This document shows, one piece after another, positions 17,390 to 27,412 of a stretch of DNA of 64,000 nucleotides. A program made the translations under genes and the position numbers. The stretch's first letter is position 1. The number at the start of each line of letters is the position of its first letter. Below the pieces are notes generated by a model that worked only from the letters and a program-made list of their open reading frames with translations, ran no database searches and was not told the origin of the DNA. The DNA is from Gilliamella sp. App4-10 (GTDB lineage Bacteria; Pseudomonadota; Gammaproteobacteria; Enterobacterales; Orbaceae): contig NZ_LZGS01000035.1 in NCBI RefSeq assembly GCF_001690495.1, positions 62,001-126,000 on the forward strand, given 5' to 3'.

Positions 17390-18463
17390 ATGACTCTATC
17401 AAAAATCAACATTCATCATTTCCGTAATATTGATCATGCACAATTATCTTTATCGCCACATTTCAATTTTATTGTTGGTGATAATGGTAGTGGAAAAACG
17501 AGCTTACTTGAAGCTATTTATATGCTTGGCCATGGTCGCGCATTTAGACATACTCAATCAAATCGAATTATTCAGCATGAACAACCAGAGCTTGTATTAT
17601 TTAGTGAGATAAAAAATACCCATCAACAAGTCCATTCCATTGGTCTTGCAAAGTCACGGAATAGCGAAAATAAAATCAAAATAGATGGGGACGAAGGCTT
17701 TCGATTAGCTGATTTAGCCAAATTATTACCCATACAATTAATTACACCTGAAGGGTTTGATTTATTGAGCGGTGGTCCCAAATATCGTCGCGCATTTATT
17801 GATTGGGGATGTTTTCATCATTATCCAGAATTTGTTCATTTATGGAATAATCTAAAACGCTTATTTAAACAGCGCAATGCATTATTAAAGCAATCCCATA
17901 GTTATAATCAATTATTACCTTGGGACAAAGAACTCGCTCCCATTGCTGAGAAAATTAGTCACATTAGAGCGGATTATTCGCAACAGATTTTCCCTGAAAT
18001 TATAAAAACTTGCCATGACTTTTTACCCGAATATCAGCTGAATTGCCAATATTATCAAGGTTGGGAACATAGTACTGACTATGCTGAAATATTATATAAA
18101 CAATATGAGCGAGACAAACTCCTTAGCTACACATCAGTCGGTCCACATAAAGCGGATATTCGATTACGTGTCGACAATATTCCAGTTGAAGATTTGTTAT
18201 CGCGTGGTCAATTAAAGCTATTAATGTGTGCTTTACGCCTATCTCAAGGTGAATATTACTCAAAGCAAAGTACCCAAGCTTGTGTTTACTTGATTGATGA
18301 TTTTGCCTCTGAACTCGATAACAATAAACGAGCGTTGTTAGCCAAACGTTTAAAATTAGCTCATTCACAAGTATTTATTACCGCCGTTAACCTAGCGCAA
18401 ATTACCCACATGATCGATGAAAATGATAAGATTTTTTATATAAAATCTGGTATAATTTCTTAA
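17390..18463 (+). CDS. recF: DNA replication and repair protein RecF
   Basis: SMC-like ATPase that loads RecA at gapped DNA. ATG 17390 is chosen because it gives the family start MTLSKINIHHFRNI and has AAGG upstream; an earlier in-frame TTG at 17357 would translate the hairpin region. Walker A is GDNGSGKTS, the signature is LSRGQLKLL and Walker B is VYLIDDFASELD. Length 357 matches E. coli RecF. It precedes gyrB by 42 bp. Confidence 0.97.
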   Translation: MTLSKINIHHFRNIDHAQLSLSPHFNFIVGDNGSGKTSLLEAIYMLGHGRAFRHTQSNRIIQHEQPELVLFSEIKNTHQQVHSIGLAKSRNSENKIKIDGDEGFRLADLAKLLPIQLITPEGFDLLSGGPKYRRAFIDWGCFHHYPEFVHLWNNLKRLFKQRNALLKQSHSYNQLLPWDKELAPIAEKISHIRADYSQQIFPEIIKTCHDFLPEYQLNCQYYQGWEHSTDYAEILYKQYERDKLLSYTSVGPHKADIRLRVDNIPVEDLLSRGQLKLLMCALRLSQGEYYSKQSTQACVYLIDDFASELDNNKRALLAKRLKLAHSQVFITAVNLAQITHMIDENDKIFYIKSGIIS

Positions 18464-18493
18464 ATATACAGAATGATATAAACAATCAAATAA

Positions 18494-20917
<2,424 letters not shown>

Positions 20918-20946
20918 ATATTACTGTTATAAAAAAACAAACATAA

Positions 20947-20972
20947 AAACCAGATGCTATGTCTGGTTTTTT
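20947..20972 (+). terminator. Intrinsic terminator of gyrB
   Basis: AAACCAGA pairs with TCTGGTTT around a 7-nt loop and ends in a T-run. It closes the dnaA-gyrB cluster; the rest of the 318-bp gap to 21236 holds repeat copy F and the terminator of the opposing operon. Confidence 0.9.
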
Positions 20973-21041
20973 ATTGGGTAATGGTGTAACTTTCTTATTA
21001 AAGAAGATAATTATCATCTAAATAGATTTTGGTGAAAATCT

Positions 21042-21085
21042 TTGAAAATTTTGTCAAAAAGTTTCAGGTAGATAGTTGTTTGGAT
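21042..21085 (-). repeat. Short dispersed repeat, copy F
   Basis: Read on the minus strand it carries TTTTATAT, AAACAACTATCTACCTGAA and a T-run ending in GAC, matching copies D and E apart from a short insertion. It lies between gyrB and the convergent srf operon. Confidence 0.5.
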
Positions 21086-21184
21086 ATAAAATTTGTATAA
21101 TTTTTGGATTCTGTCATTTTTGCAATACCTAAAACTTTAGCGATTCATTAAATTTCAGACTTTAATTAAATATAAAACACACAA

Positions 21185-21208
21185 ACAAGCAGATAATTGT
21201 CTACTTGT
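21185..21208 (-). terminator. Probable terminator of the srf operon
   Basis: On the minus strand ACAAGTAGA pairs with TCTGCTTGT (one G-U pair) around a 6-nt loop, followed by a T-rich tail, 27 bp beyond the stop of the last operon gene. Confidence 0.5.
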
Positions 21209-21235
21209 TTTTGTATTAATGGGAGCTTATGTTTT

Positions 21236-22651
21236 TTATTGACATACTGGTCTGTTGATTTTCAGATTTGAAACAGCTTTATTCATCTGTTGAATCAAGT
21301 CTTTAGGACTTTGTGCAATGTATACTTTTCCGCCCGTCGCATTGGCAATGCAGTCTATTTTGTGTTCACCAGCAATATCCACAATATTAATCTTTAATCG
21401 TGGCTTTTGTGCAGCTATATAATTAGCTAAAGTACAAATATTATTTCTTGTACAATTGTCTTCACCGTCGCTAATAATCAGAATATAGTCATCACGCTTT
21501 ACACCGTCAAGCATTTTGCTGGCTTTTTCTAGACCGCTATACAAAGGTGTACCTCCTCCGCCAGCTCCAGTCGGTGTTAATTGCTTAATTTTACGCTTTA
21601 GCGCTCTCCTATTAACATAATTATAAAACGGTGAAACATCTGCAGCAGGGCAATTAGTCAGCGTTACAAGTGATATATCGATGTTCTGTTGTATGCTATC
21701 AATACTTGAAGTAGCCACACTTTTACTACTTGATAAACGAGTTGGTAAACGTGTCATTCGCTTTTCGTATTTAATTCTTTCTTGCTCGGAAAAATTACGT
21801 CCATATCCATAAGCCATATATTGAAAATATTGTTTAATTTCAGATGGCGGTTCATTTAATGTTACTGTCATAGATAATGAATTATCAAAGACTATTGCCA
21901 TTTTTGATGGATTTGGATTTTTTTGTATCTCTTTCTTGGTTATGCAGTTAGGAGGATTTTTCACCTTTGGTTCTGGTAAAGGTTCTGCTGCAGGTGCTGG
22001 TGCGGGATCTTTTGACTCAGTAATAGGCTCAGGTACTGGTTCAGCTTGCTTGTTTTCTTCAACTGGTTGAGTTATTACTGGCTTAGCATCAAGAACCACT
22101 GGCTCAGGCTTTGCTTTTCCATATGGACAAAATAAGTACCAAAGAACACCAAGCAAAGCAAGTAACAATAAGGCTAAAAGTAAAAAATGCCACCAATGCC
22201 AAAATGATTTTGACGGAATAACTGGGGCAGGTGCTGGTAAAATAGGATCTTCAAAGGTATTAACAATAACGGGGTCATCATTAATCACATAAATATGATT
22301 ACCTAAACTTTTAATTCTAGGTAACCACGATGAAATAAATACCTGCTGCTCAGCAGTGATTGACATTAACTTAACCGCAGTTTCGATATCGTTAATACGA
22401 TTTTGTAACGTATTTTCTATCTTAGCTTTATGTGATTGAGCACTAATTTCACTCAATAAAATAGGTTGCCCTTCTAAAGGGCTGTACCATCCAATGTACT
22501 GATTATCATCAATCAACTTTGGTATAGCTAAGATCGAAAAAGTACGTTCAGTTAAATGTGGTTTTAGCAATACTAACAAAGAATTATATTGATCGAATAA
22601 CGACATCTTTTCGGGATGATGATCAAAAATAATTCTTGTTATTCGCTGCAT
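21236..22651 (-). CDS. Membrane-anchored vWA protein with SrfA-like N-terminal domain
   Basis: Last gene of the eleven-gene operon. A cytosolic domain of about 150 residues precedes one membrane helix (about 152-170, flanked by WHWW and FCPYG), a Pro/Glu-rich linker (about 180-230), then a periplasmic von Willebrand A domain. The MIDAS motif is intact: DNSLSM near residue 255, with GGGGTPLYSGL and ISDGEDN following. Its N-terminal domain shares IGWYSPLEG and HIYVINDDPVI with the DWYIPFD and FVYIVNGKPVI of SrfA at the operon's other end, so the two look paralogous in architecture. The function is unknown; a metal-dependent protein-binding role in the periplasm is likely. A 69-bp gap precedes it. 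Confidence 0.75.
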   Translation of the reverse strand: MQRITRIIFDHHPEKMSLFDQYNSLLVLLKPHLTERTFSILAIPKLIDDNQYIGWYSPLEGQPILLSEISAQSHKAKIENTLQNRINDIETAVKLMSITAEQQVFISSWLPRIKSLGNHIYVINDDPVIVNTFEDPILPAPAPVIPSKSFWHWWHFLLLALLLLALLGVLWYLFCPYGKAKPEPVVLDAKPVITQPVEENKQAEPVPEPITESKDPAPAPAAEPLPEPKVKNPPNCITKKEIQKNPNPSKMAIVFDNSLSMTVTLNEPPSEIKQYFQYMAYGYGRNFSEQERIKYEKRMTRLPTRLSSSKSVATSSIDSIQQNIDISLVTLTNCPAADVSPFYNYVNRRALKRKIKQLTPTGAGGGGTPLYSGLEKASKMLDGVKRDDYILIISDGEDNCTRNNICTLANYIAAQKPRLKINIVDIAGEHKIDCIANATGGKVYIAQSPKDLIQQMNKAVSNLKINRPVCQ

Positions 22652-22720
22652 TGCTAATTTATTTCCTTTTATTTAACGACTGCTGTTGTTATTTAAACAT
22701 CGATTAAGTAAGAAATATAT

Positions 22721-23203
22721 TTATATGTTTAATGCTTTTTGCAATTGTTGAAGTTTTCTATTTAACTTATCTAACTCAACTTGTTTTTCAAGTTCAGAAC
22801 TATTTGAATTGTTCACTTTATTCAGTTGCTGTTCAATATCTTTCACTTGAGCCTGTAGGTCGTCACGTCCTTTGGCTTTTTGTTTTACTTCATTGGTTAG
22901 TTTAGTTAAATCCGTTTTCAACTTTTGCTGCTGTGCCTTTTTTTGTTTAATGCTTAACGCGGTGGCGTTTTTTTGCTTCTCGATAGTGGCATAAATCTCT
23001 TTAAACTGCTGATTAGCTCTTACTTCATCTTCTAGAATTTGTTTTTTGTGATCAATTCGAGCCTGATAATTCCCTGAATAATTACAGCTAATTTTATCCA
23101 TAATTCCAATGTTGGTATTAGTTGGATCGCACTGCTCAGGCGTAGTTGAACAACCGGCTAAAAAAATAAATGGGCTGAGTAATAAAAGATATTTTTTTTT
23201 CAT
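22721..23203 (-). CDS. Coiled-coil outer-membrane lipoprotein
   Basis: A 160-residue lipoprotein: signal MKKKYLLLLSPFIFL and lipobox LAGC, with Ser after the lipidated Cys, which favours outer-membrane sorting. The mature part is almost wholly alpha-helical and charged (Lys/Gln/Glu-rich from residue 50 to the end), with heptad character typical of a periplasmic coiled coil. Two further cysteines (QCDP, SCNY) lie near the N-terminus. It starts 2 bp after the upstream lipoprotein gene. I do not recognise a named family. Confidence 0.7.
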   Translation of the reverse strand: MKKKYLLLLSPFIFLAGCSTTPEQCDPTNTNIGIMDKISCNYSGNYQARIDHKKQILEDEVRANQQFKEIYATIEKQKNATALSIKQKKAQQQKLKTDLTKLTNEVKQKAKGRDDLQAQVKDIEQQLNKVNNSNSSELEKQVELDKLNRKLQQLQKALNI

Positions 23204-23205
23204 AA

Positions 23206-23898
23206 TTAGCTAACCTTAACCGCTGAACGTTGTTGTGTAACAAAATTAATTTGATTTCCAAGTACTGCAATTTGTTTATGCAATTGGCTTATTTGTTGAT
23301 CAAGTTTTGATACATTCACACCTGACTGTCGTTCTTGAGATGATATTAAAATCCAATCATTTTCAACTTGTTTCATACGTTGTAATTTATCTGTCAAATA
23401 AGCAATATTCGCATCAATTTGATTCAACTCTTTTTGAGCTTGTTTTTTATTTAATGTATCATTTTTAATTTGATTATTTAATACTTTAAGTGTTGCTAAA
23501 TTCTTATCTAATACCGCTTTTGCTGTTTGAGTTACAGCCTGTACTTCGTAGGTGTTTTTTTGAATATCTTGAATATAAACATCAAGACGCATTTCGGTAT
23601 CAGCATATTCTGCACGTTTACTATCAAGATAATAGTTAGCACCCATCAGCACACCACAACCAACCGCCGCTGACGCAAGACATACCCCTGTTTTCCCACC
23701 TGCCAACATACAGCCAATACCGCCTAAACCAGCACCGACAGCACAAGATTGCCATGCTGATTTGCTAAAAAATTTAGCCGTATTACTTTTTGTTAATGCA
23801 GGATCGACATTTCTAGAACTTACCCCTCCAGAACCTTGACACCCTGTTAAAATAAGCGATAAGCATATAGTAAGTGTTACTATAATTTTATTCATCAT
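23206..23898 (-). CDS. Lipoprotein with glycine-zipper and coiled coil (TagQ-like position)
   Basis: Signal peptide MMNKIIVTLTICLSLI and lipobox LTGC with Gln at +2 (outer-membrane sorting). Residues about 55-85 form a Gly/Ala-rich, Cys-containing hydrophobic segment (GAGLGGIGCMLAGG, then AAVGCGVLMGANY), followed by a long coiled coil to residue 230. AAAGGA precedes the ATG. The start overlaps the SUMF1 stop by 4 bp. In type VI threonine-phosphorylation loci the lipoprotein TagQ is encoded next to the SUMF1 protein TagR; the placement here is the same, but homology to TagQ is only an inference from context and architecture. Confidence 0.7.
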   Translation of the reverse strand: MMNKIIVTLTICLSLILTGCQGSGGVSSRNVDPALTKSNTAKFFSKSAWQSCAVGAGLGGIGCMLAGGKTGVCLASAAVGCGVLMGANYYLDSKRAEYADTEMRLDVYIQDIQKNTYEVQAVTQTAKAVLDKNLATLKVLNNQIKNDTLNKKQAQKELNQIDANIAYLTDKLQRMKQVENDWILISSQERQSGVNVSKLDQQISQLHKQIAVLGNQINFVTQQRSAVKVS

Positions 23899-25511
23899 TT
23901 TTTTCCTTTTATCTCATTACACGTTTGTAGCCAAGCTGTTCGCTCGATCTTCCCCGATTCAATATATTGATTAATATGTTCGAAATAGAGTTTTAAATAA
24001 TCGCTCATATTCGCTTTGCCGCTATTTTCTAAAATAAATTGCGTTGATTTAACTTGATCATTAATCGTATTTTTCTCGTAATTTGACGCCGTATTAACAA
24101 TCGTGTCAGAATAATATTTCAATATAAAGTCTCGAGCACTTTTAGATTCATCAACAACTTGTTTTAAATTATCTAGCTTCATTTTTGAGCACATATTGTC
24201 ATCGGCTACAACATCTGTTTCTTTTAGATCACAAACCTCATTGATCATTGTCTTGTATAAATGGTCATTATACTCAAACTTGCCGTTCAAATCTGAAACA
24301 TTAGCACACAAAAATGCACCTAATTGTAAAGCTGATTGAATAGAACGATCTCGTTGCTCATCGCGCGCTTGATTAGCGCTACGTAAAAGTGCATTGAGTT
24401 GATTTAATTCTTTTTTTGTTTTTTCATCTTCAACTTGTTTAGTAATTTTTTCAAGCTCGCTGACAACATTACCATTTTTTGCGCTGTCCGTCTCACTACC
24501 TAATTGACTCCATTCTTTGTCTAGTTCTTTTATATTGTTATTCGAATTCATCACTTCAGTTGTATAAACTAAGCGAAATCCAACATCTTTACTTTTATAA
24601 GCACTTTTATCATCATAGAAAGGCTTTTCAATACGAAAAGCACTGGTAGTTGAAGATTCAGGTGTTAAATAGCTACCCCCACGCACAATCATTCCACCTT
24701 GTTGACCATGGTAGCGATCAAGTTTATTCATTCTAAACGAATCAAACATCATTTCGCTCGCATTACCTAAAATATCATACAGATCTAGAGGATTAGGATC
24801 TAGCCTGCCAATCAGTTGCAATTTACCATTAGCCGACTTAGCACCAGAAAACCACGCATAACTTTCGAGATTTTTAGTCATAGGGAATCGTGATTCTCGA
24901 AATTCCGATTCTGTCACTTTTGAACCACCACGCGCAGCATATTCCCATTCCGTATTATTGGGTAAACGGACATAACCATTCGGTAAACTCATTGATTTTA
25001 TTTTTGACTGGTTTGCAATTAACCAACGATTATATTTATCTGTAAAAGCAATAGCATCAAACCAGCTAATATCCGTGATAGGAAAGGCAAGATTCACTTT
25101 AGGAGTTGGGCAAGTATCATTCATGACGGATTGATATTGCAATGTGGTAATCTCATATTTACCTATCAAATAATAGCGTTCTTTATGTGAATCAGAAAAA
25201 CTACCTGCAATATAATTGGGTGTGGCATACTCGGCAAAACCGAACTCTTTTTGATTGCTCCCTAAAATGACTTTGACATCATCTAGCGGTTTATTGGTAG
25301 GGGTAAATACCTTTTTCATCACTAAACTACCGTCACATGGCATCGGTAAAATGACATCATCTTTTGCCGGCTTGGGATTATAAAATTTACTATCCCAAGG
25401 TTCAGCAAAGCTTAATGCCGGTAGTAAGCTAATTGTGGCCAATCCCCAACAAGCTAATCGGGTATAATTATGCTTCACGTAAGCTTTCTGCTGGTTGAAT
25501 TTGAATAGCAC
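23895..25511 (-). CDS. Periplasmic SUMF1/FGE-fold protein (TagR-like), catalytic cysteines absent
   Basis: After a signal peptide (LATISLLPALSFA) the N-terminal 320 residues carry the formylglycine-generating-enzyme fold: PITDISWFDAIAF, VRLPNNTEWEYAARGG, LYDILGNASEMMFD, IVRGGSYLT and the closing DVGFRLVY. The two active-site cysteines that true FGEs have just after RGGSYL are replaced by Thr/Ser (YLTPESSTTS), so sulfatase-type oxidation is not expected; a binding role is. The C-terminal 210 residues are helical with several cysteines. The start at 25511 lies 44 bp inside the permease gene and has AGGAGG 5 nt upstream; GTG 25478 is an alternative. TagR, a SUMF1-fold periplasmic regulator, is the closest functional parallel. 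Confidence 0.75.
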   Translation of the reverse strand: MLFKFNQQKAYVKHNYTRLACWGLATISLLPALSFAEPWDSKFYNPKPAKDDVILPMPCDGSLVMKKVFTPTNKPLDDVKVILGSNQKEFGFAEYATPNYIAGSFSDSHKERYYLIGKYEITTLQYQSVMNDTCPTPKVNLAFPITDISWFDAIAFTDKYNRWLIANQSKIKSMSLPNGYVRLPNNTEWEYAARGGSKVTESEFRESRFPMTKNLESYAWFSGAKSANGKLQLIGRLDPNPLDLYDILGNASEMMFDSFRMNKLDRYHGQQGGMIVRGGSYLTPESSTTSAFRIEKPFYDDKSAYKSKDVGFRLVYTTEVMNSNNNIKELDKEWSQLGSETDSAKNGNVVSELEKITKQVEDEKTKKELNQLNALLRSANQARDEQRDRSIQSALQLGAFLCANVSDLNGKFEYNDHLYKTMINEVCDLKETDVVADDNMCSKMKLDNLKQVVDESKSARDFILKYYSDTIVNTASNYEKNTINDQVKSTQFILENSGKANMSDYLKLYFEHINQYIESGKIERTAWLQTCNEIKGKK

Positions 25512-26691
25512 GTCGCCCTCCTATAACCACAATGCCCGCTGAAATAAATAAAGTCAGTAAAAATGCAATAATAAGATGATAAAATTGTAATTGACTCACA
25601 ACGGATTGTGAAAGCAAATTTTTACCTAAAACAAAATTAAAAGCACAATTTCCTACCGCAAACAGCCCACAAGAGATTATAAAAGCGAAACAGCTCAAAA
25701 TCATTGCTTGGTTAATCAAATAAAGCATAATGCCTTTTGAACGAAATCCAAGTAATCGCATAAAAGCAATATCTTTACGTTTACGTTCAATATTCGATAA
25801 AAATGAACCAGTAAACGATAAAACACATCCCAATACTGCCGTAATGGCAATAACGCTAAAAATAAAATTAAGCACTCGATCAATCGCTTGTATGTTTTCA
25901 ATTGCATTAGCTTGGGTACGCGTTTCGATATGTTTTTCTCGTAATTTATATGCTAACGGTGCGACATTATCCAATGAGTCCGCATAAATACGGGCTCGCG
26001 CAAACGAAGTATGATTAGGTGGATTTAATTGTCCAGTAGAAGTCACAAAAACATCACTTTGATATCCATCATAATAGTTTTCCATATCAATCAGTAAATC
26101 TAAAGAGACAAAAGCCGCTGCACGGCTATAACGATTTTCGGGAATAATGCCAACTACTTCTAATTCAGTCATTCCTTTTTCAAGTTTTCCATCAAGCTGC
26201 CTTGTGATCACTATTTTCACGTGACTGCCCATCGTGACTTGCATTTTTTCGGCTGATAACGAACTTAATAAAATTTGTTTTTTATTATTCGGTAATGGCA
26301 AATTTTTTGTTATTGGATCATCTTTGGCTGTAGGAATAACTTCGGCATTATTAACAAAATGGCTAGCATCTTTCATTAAATCAGCTTGCGTATTTAATGA
26401 ACGCGTGAGTGGAATCACAAAAGCTGTTTCTGGTTGCTGTTTTATCCACTCAAACATTTCATCTTTAAGTTGCAAATTCCCCACAATTTTTACTTCTAAA
26501 TTTTGCGGATCACTGAGTAATTGTTCTCGAAGCTGCGAAACCACACCGTACTTTAAACTAAATAGCAATAATAGTGGTGTAATCACTGATATTACTGAGG
26601 CAATAATACAAAATGAAACTTTTTTGTCATACCATAAGTCCGCTAACGATAAACGAGTAATAAGTAACCATTTTGATATTGCTTTAGTCAT
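25468..26691 (-). CDS. ABC transporter permease, MacB/LolE/FtsX type (TagS-like)
   Basis: A four-helix permease of the mechanotransmission class: helix 1 at about residues 27-50, a large periplasmic domain (about 50-265), then three helices in the C-terminal third. The cytosolic loop ERKRKDIAFMRLLGF is the FtsX-domain signature that contacts the ATPase, and the C-terminus GGRRAIQIQPAESLR is the family's end motif. Such permeases act from the periplasm (lipoprotein release, efflux, signalling) rather than as channels. It lies 3 bp after its ATPase gene and overlaps the SUMF1 gene, an arrangement matching TagT-TagS-TagR. Confidence 0.85.
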   Translation of the reverse strand: MTKAISKWLLITRLSLADLWYDKKVSFCIIASVISVITPLLLLFSLKYGVVSQLREQLLSDPQNLEVKIVGNLQLKDEMFEWIKQQPETAFVIPLTRSLNTQADLMKDASHFVNNAEVIPTAKDDPITKNLPLPNNKKQILLSSLSAEKMQVTMGSHVKIVITRQLDGKLEKGMTELEVVGIIPENRYSRAAAFVSLDLLIDMENYYDGYQSDVFVTSTGQLNPPNHTSFARARIYADSLDNVAPLAYKLREKHIETRTQANAIENIQAIDRVLNFIFSVIAITAVLGCVLSFTGSFLSNIERKRKDIAFMRLLGFRSKGIMLYLINQAMILSCFAFIISCGLFAVGNCAFNFVLGKNLLSQSVVSQLQFYHLIIAFLLTLFISAGIVVIGGRRAIQIQPAESLREA

Positions 26692-26694
26692 TTT

Positions 26695-27411
26695 TTACGC
26701 CTTATCTTGTAACGGTAAAAATTCTGATGATTGTGCCGAGGTTAACTTAGCCGATAAAGTCAATAATTCTTTGTTAGCGATGCGTTGCCAGTCATGTGTG
26801 ACAATCATGGCAGCAATTTTATCTTGCTGAGCTTGCTCAATAATTAAATTAAACAGTAAATTCGCATTATAGGGATCCAATGCCGAAGTCGGCTCATCGG
26901 CAAGTAACAACGCTGGTTTATGAATAATCGAACGAATAAAAGAAGCTCGTTGCCTTTCACCAATTGATAACTGTTTAGGGTGTTTATTGAGCAAATGAAC
27001 GATATTGAGTTTTTGCACCAGATAATCAAACCGGCTATTATCTACTTTTTTTTGTAATAACTTCAATGATAATAAAATGTTGTCACGAATCGTCAAAAAT
27101 GGCAGTAATCCACCTGTTTGCAGCATAAAACCTAAATATTGCGCCCGAATATCAGCAAGTTCATCGATTTTATCTTGCTTGATTAGCGTTGCGATATCAA
27201 TATCACAATTATCGACAACTAAGTTATAACCATCAATTTGGTCTGGTTTTAAAATCATGCCCACCATTTCAAGTAAAGTGCTTTTACCTGCGCCACTATC
27301 ACCTTGAATAACTACAACTTCACCCGCTTTGACAGTAAGCATCGGCAGACAAACGCTAAAAAAGGATTTGCCTGTGGAGCGTGAAATCGATAATTGCTTA
27401 ATATTTAACAT
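26695..27411 (-). CDS. ABC transporter ATP-binding protein (TagT/LolD-like)
   Basis: A complete nucleotide-binding domain of 238 residues: Walker A GDSGAGKST (37-45), Q-loop in GFMLQTGGLLPF, signature LSIGERQRASFIRSI near 149 (the first positions of the usual LSGGQ read LSIGE), Walker B LLLADEPTSALD near 168 and H-loop VTHDW. It belongs to the MacB/LolD class that pairs with the FtsX-type permease encoded next. A single base separates it from the upstream vWA gene. It probably powers conformational signalling or extraction at the inner membrane. Confidence 0.9.
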   Translation of the reverse strand: MLNIKQLSISRSTGKSFFSVCLPMLTVKAGEVVVIQGDSGAGKSTLLEMVGMILKPDQIDGYNLVVDNCDIDIATLIKQDKIDELADIRAQYLGFMLQTGGLLPFLTIRDNILLSLKLLQKKVDNSRFDYLVQKLNIVHLLNKHPKQLSIGERQRASFIRSIIHKPALLLADEPTSALDPYNANLLFNLIIEQAQQDKIAAMIVTHDWQRIANKELLTLSAKLTSAQSSEFLPLQDKA

Positions 27412-27412
27412 G

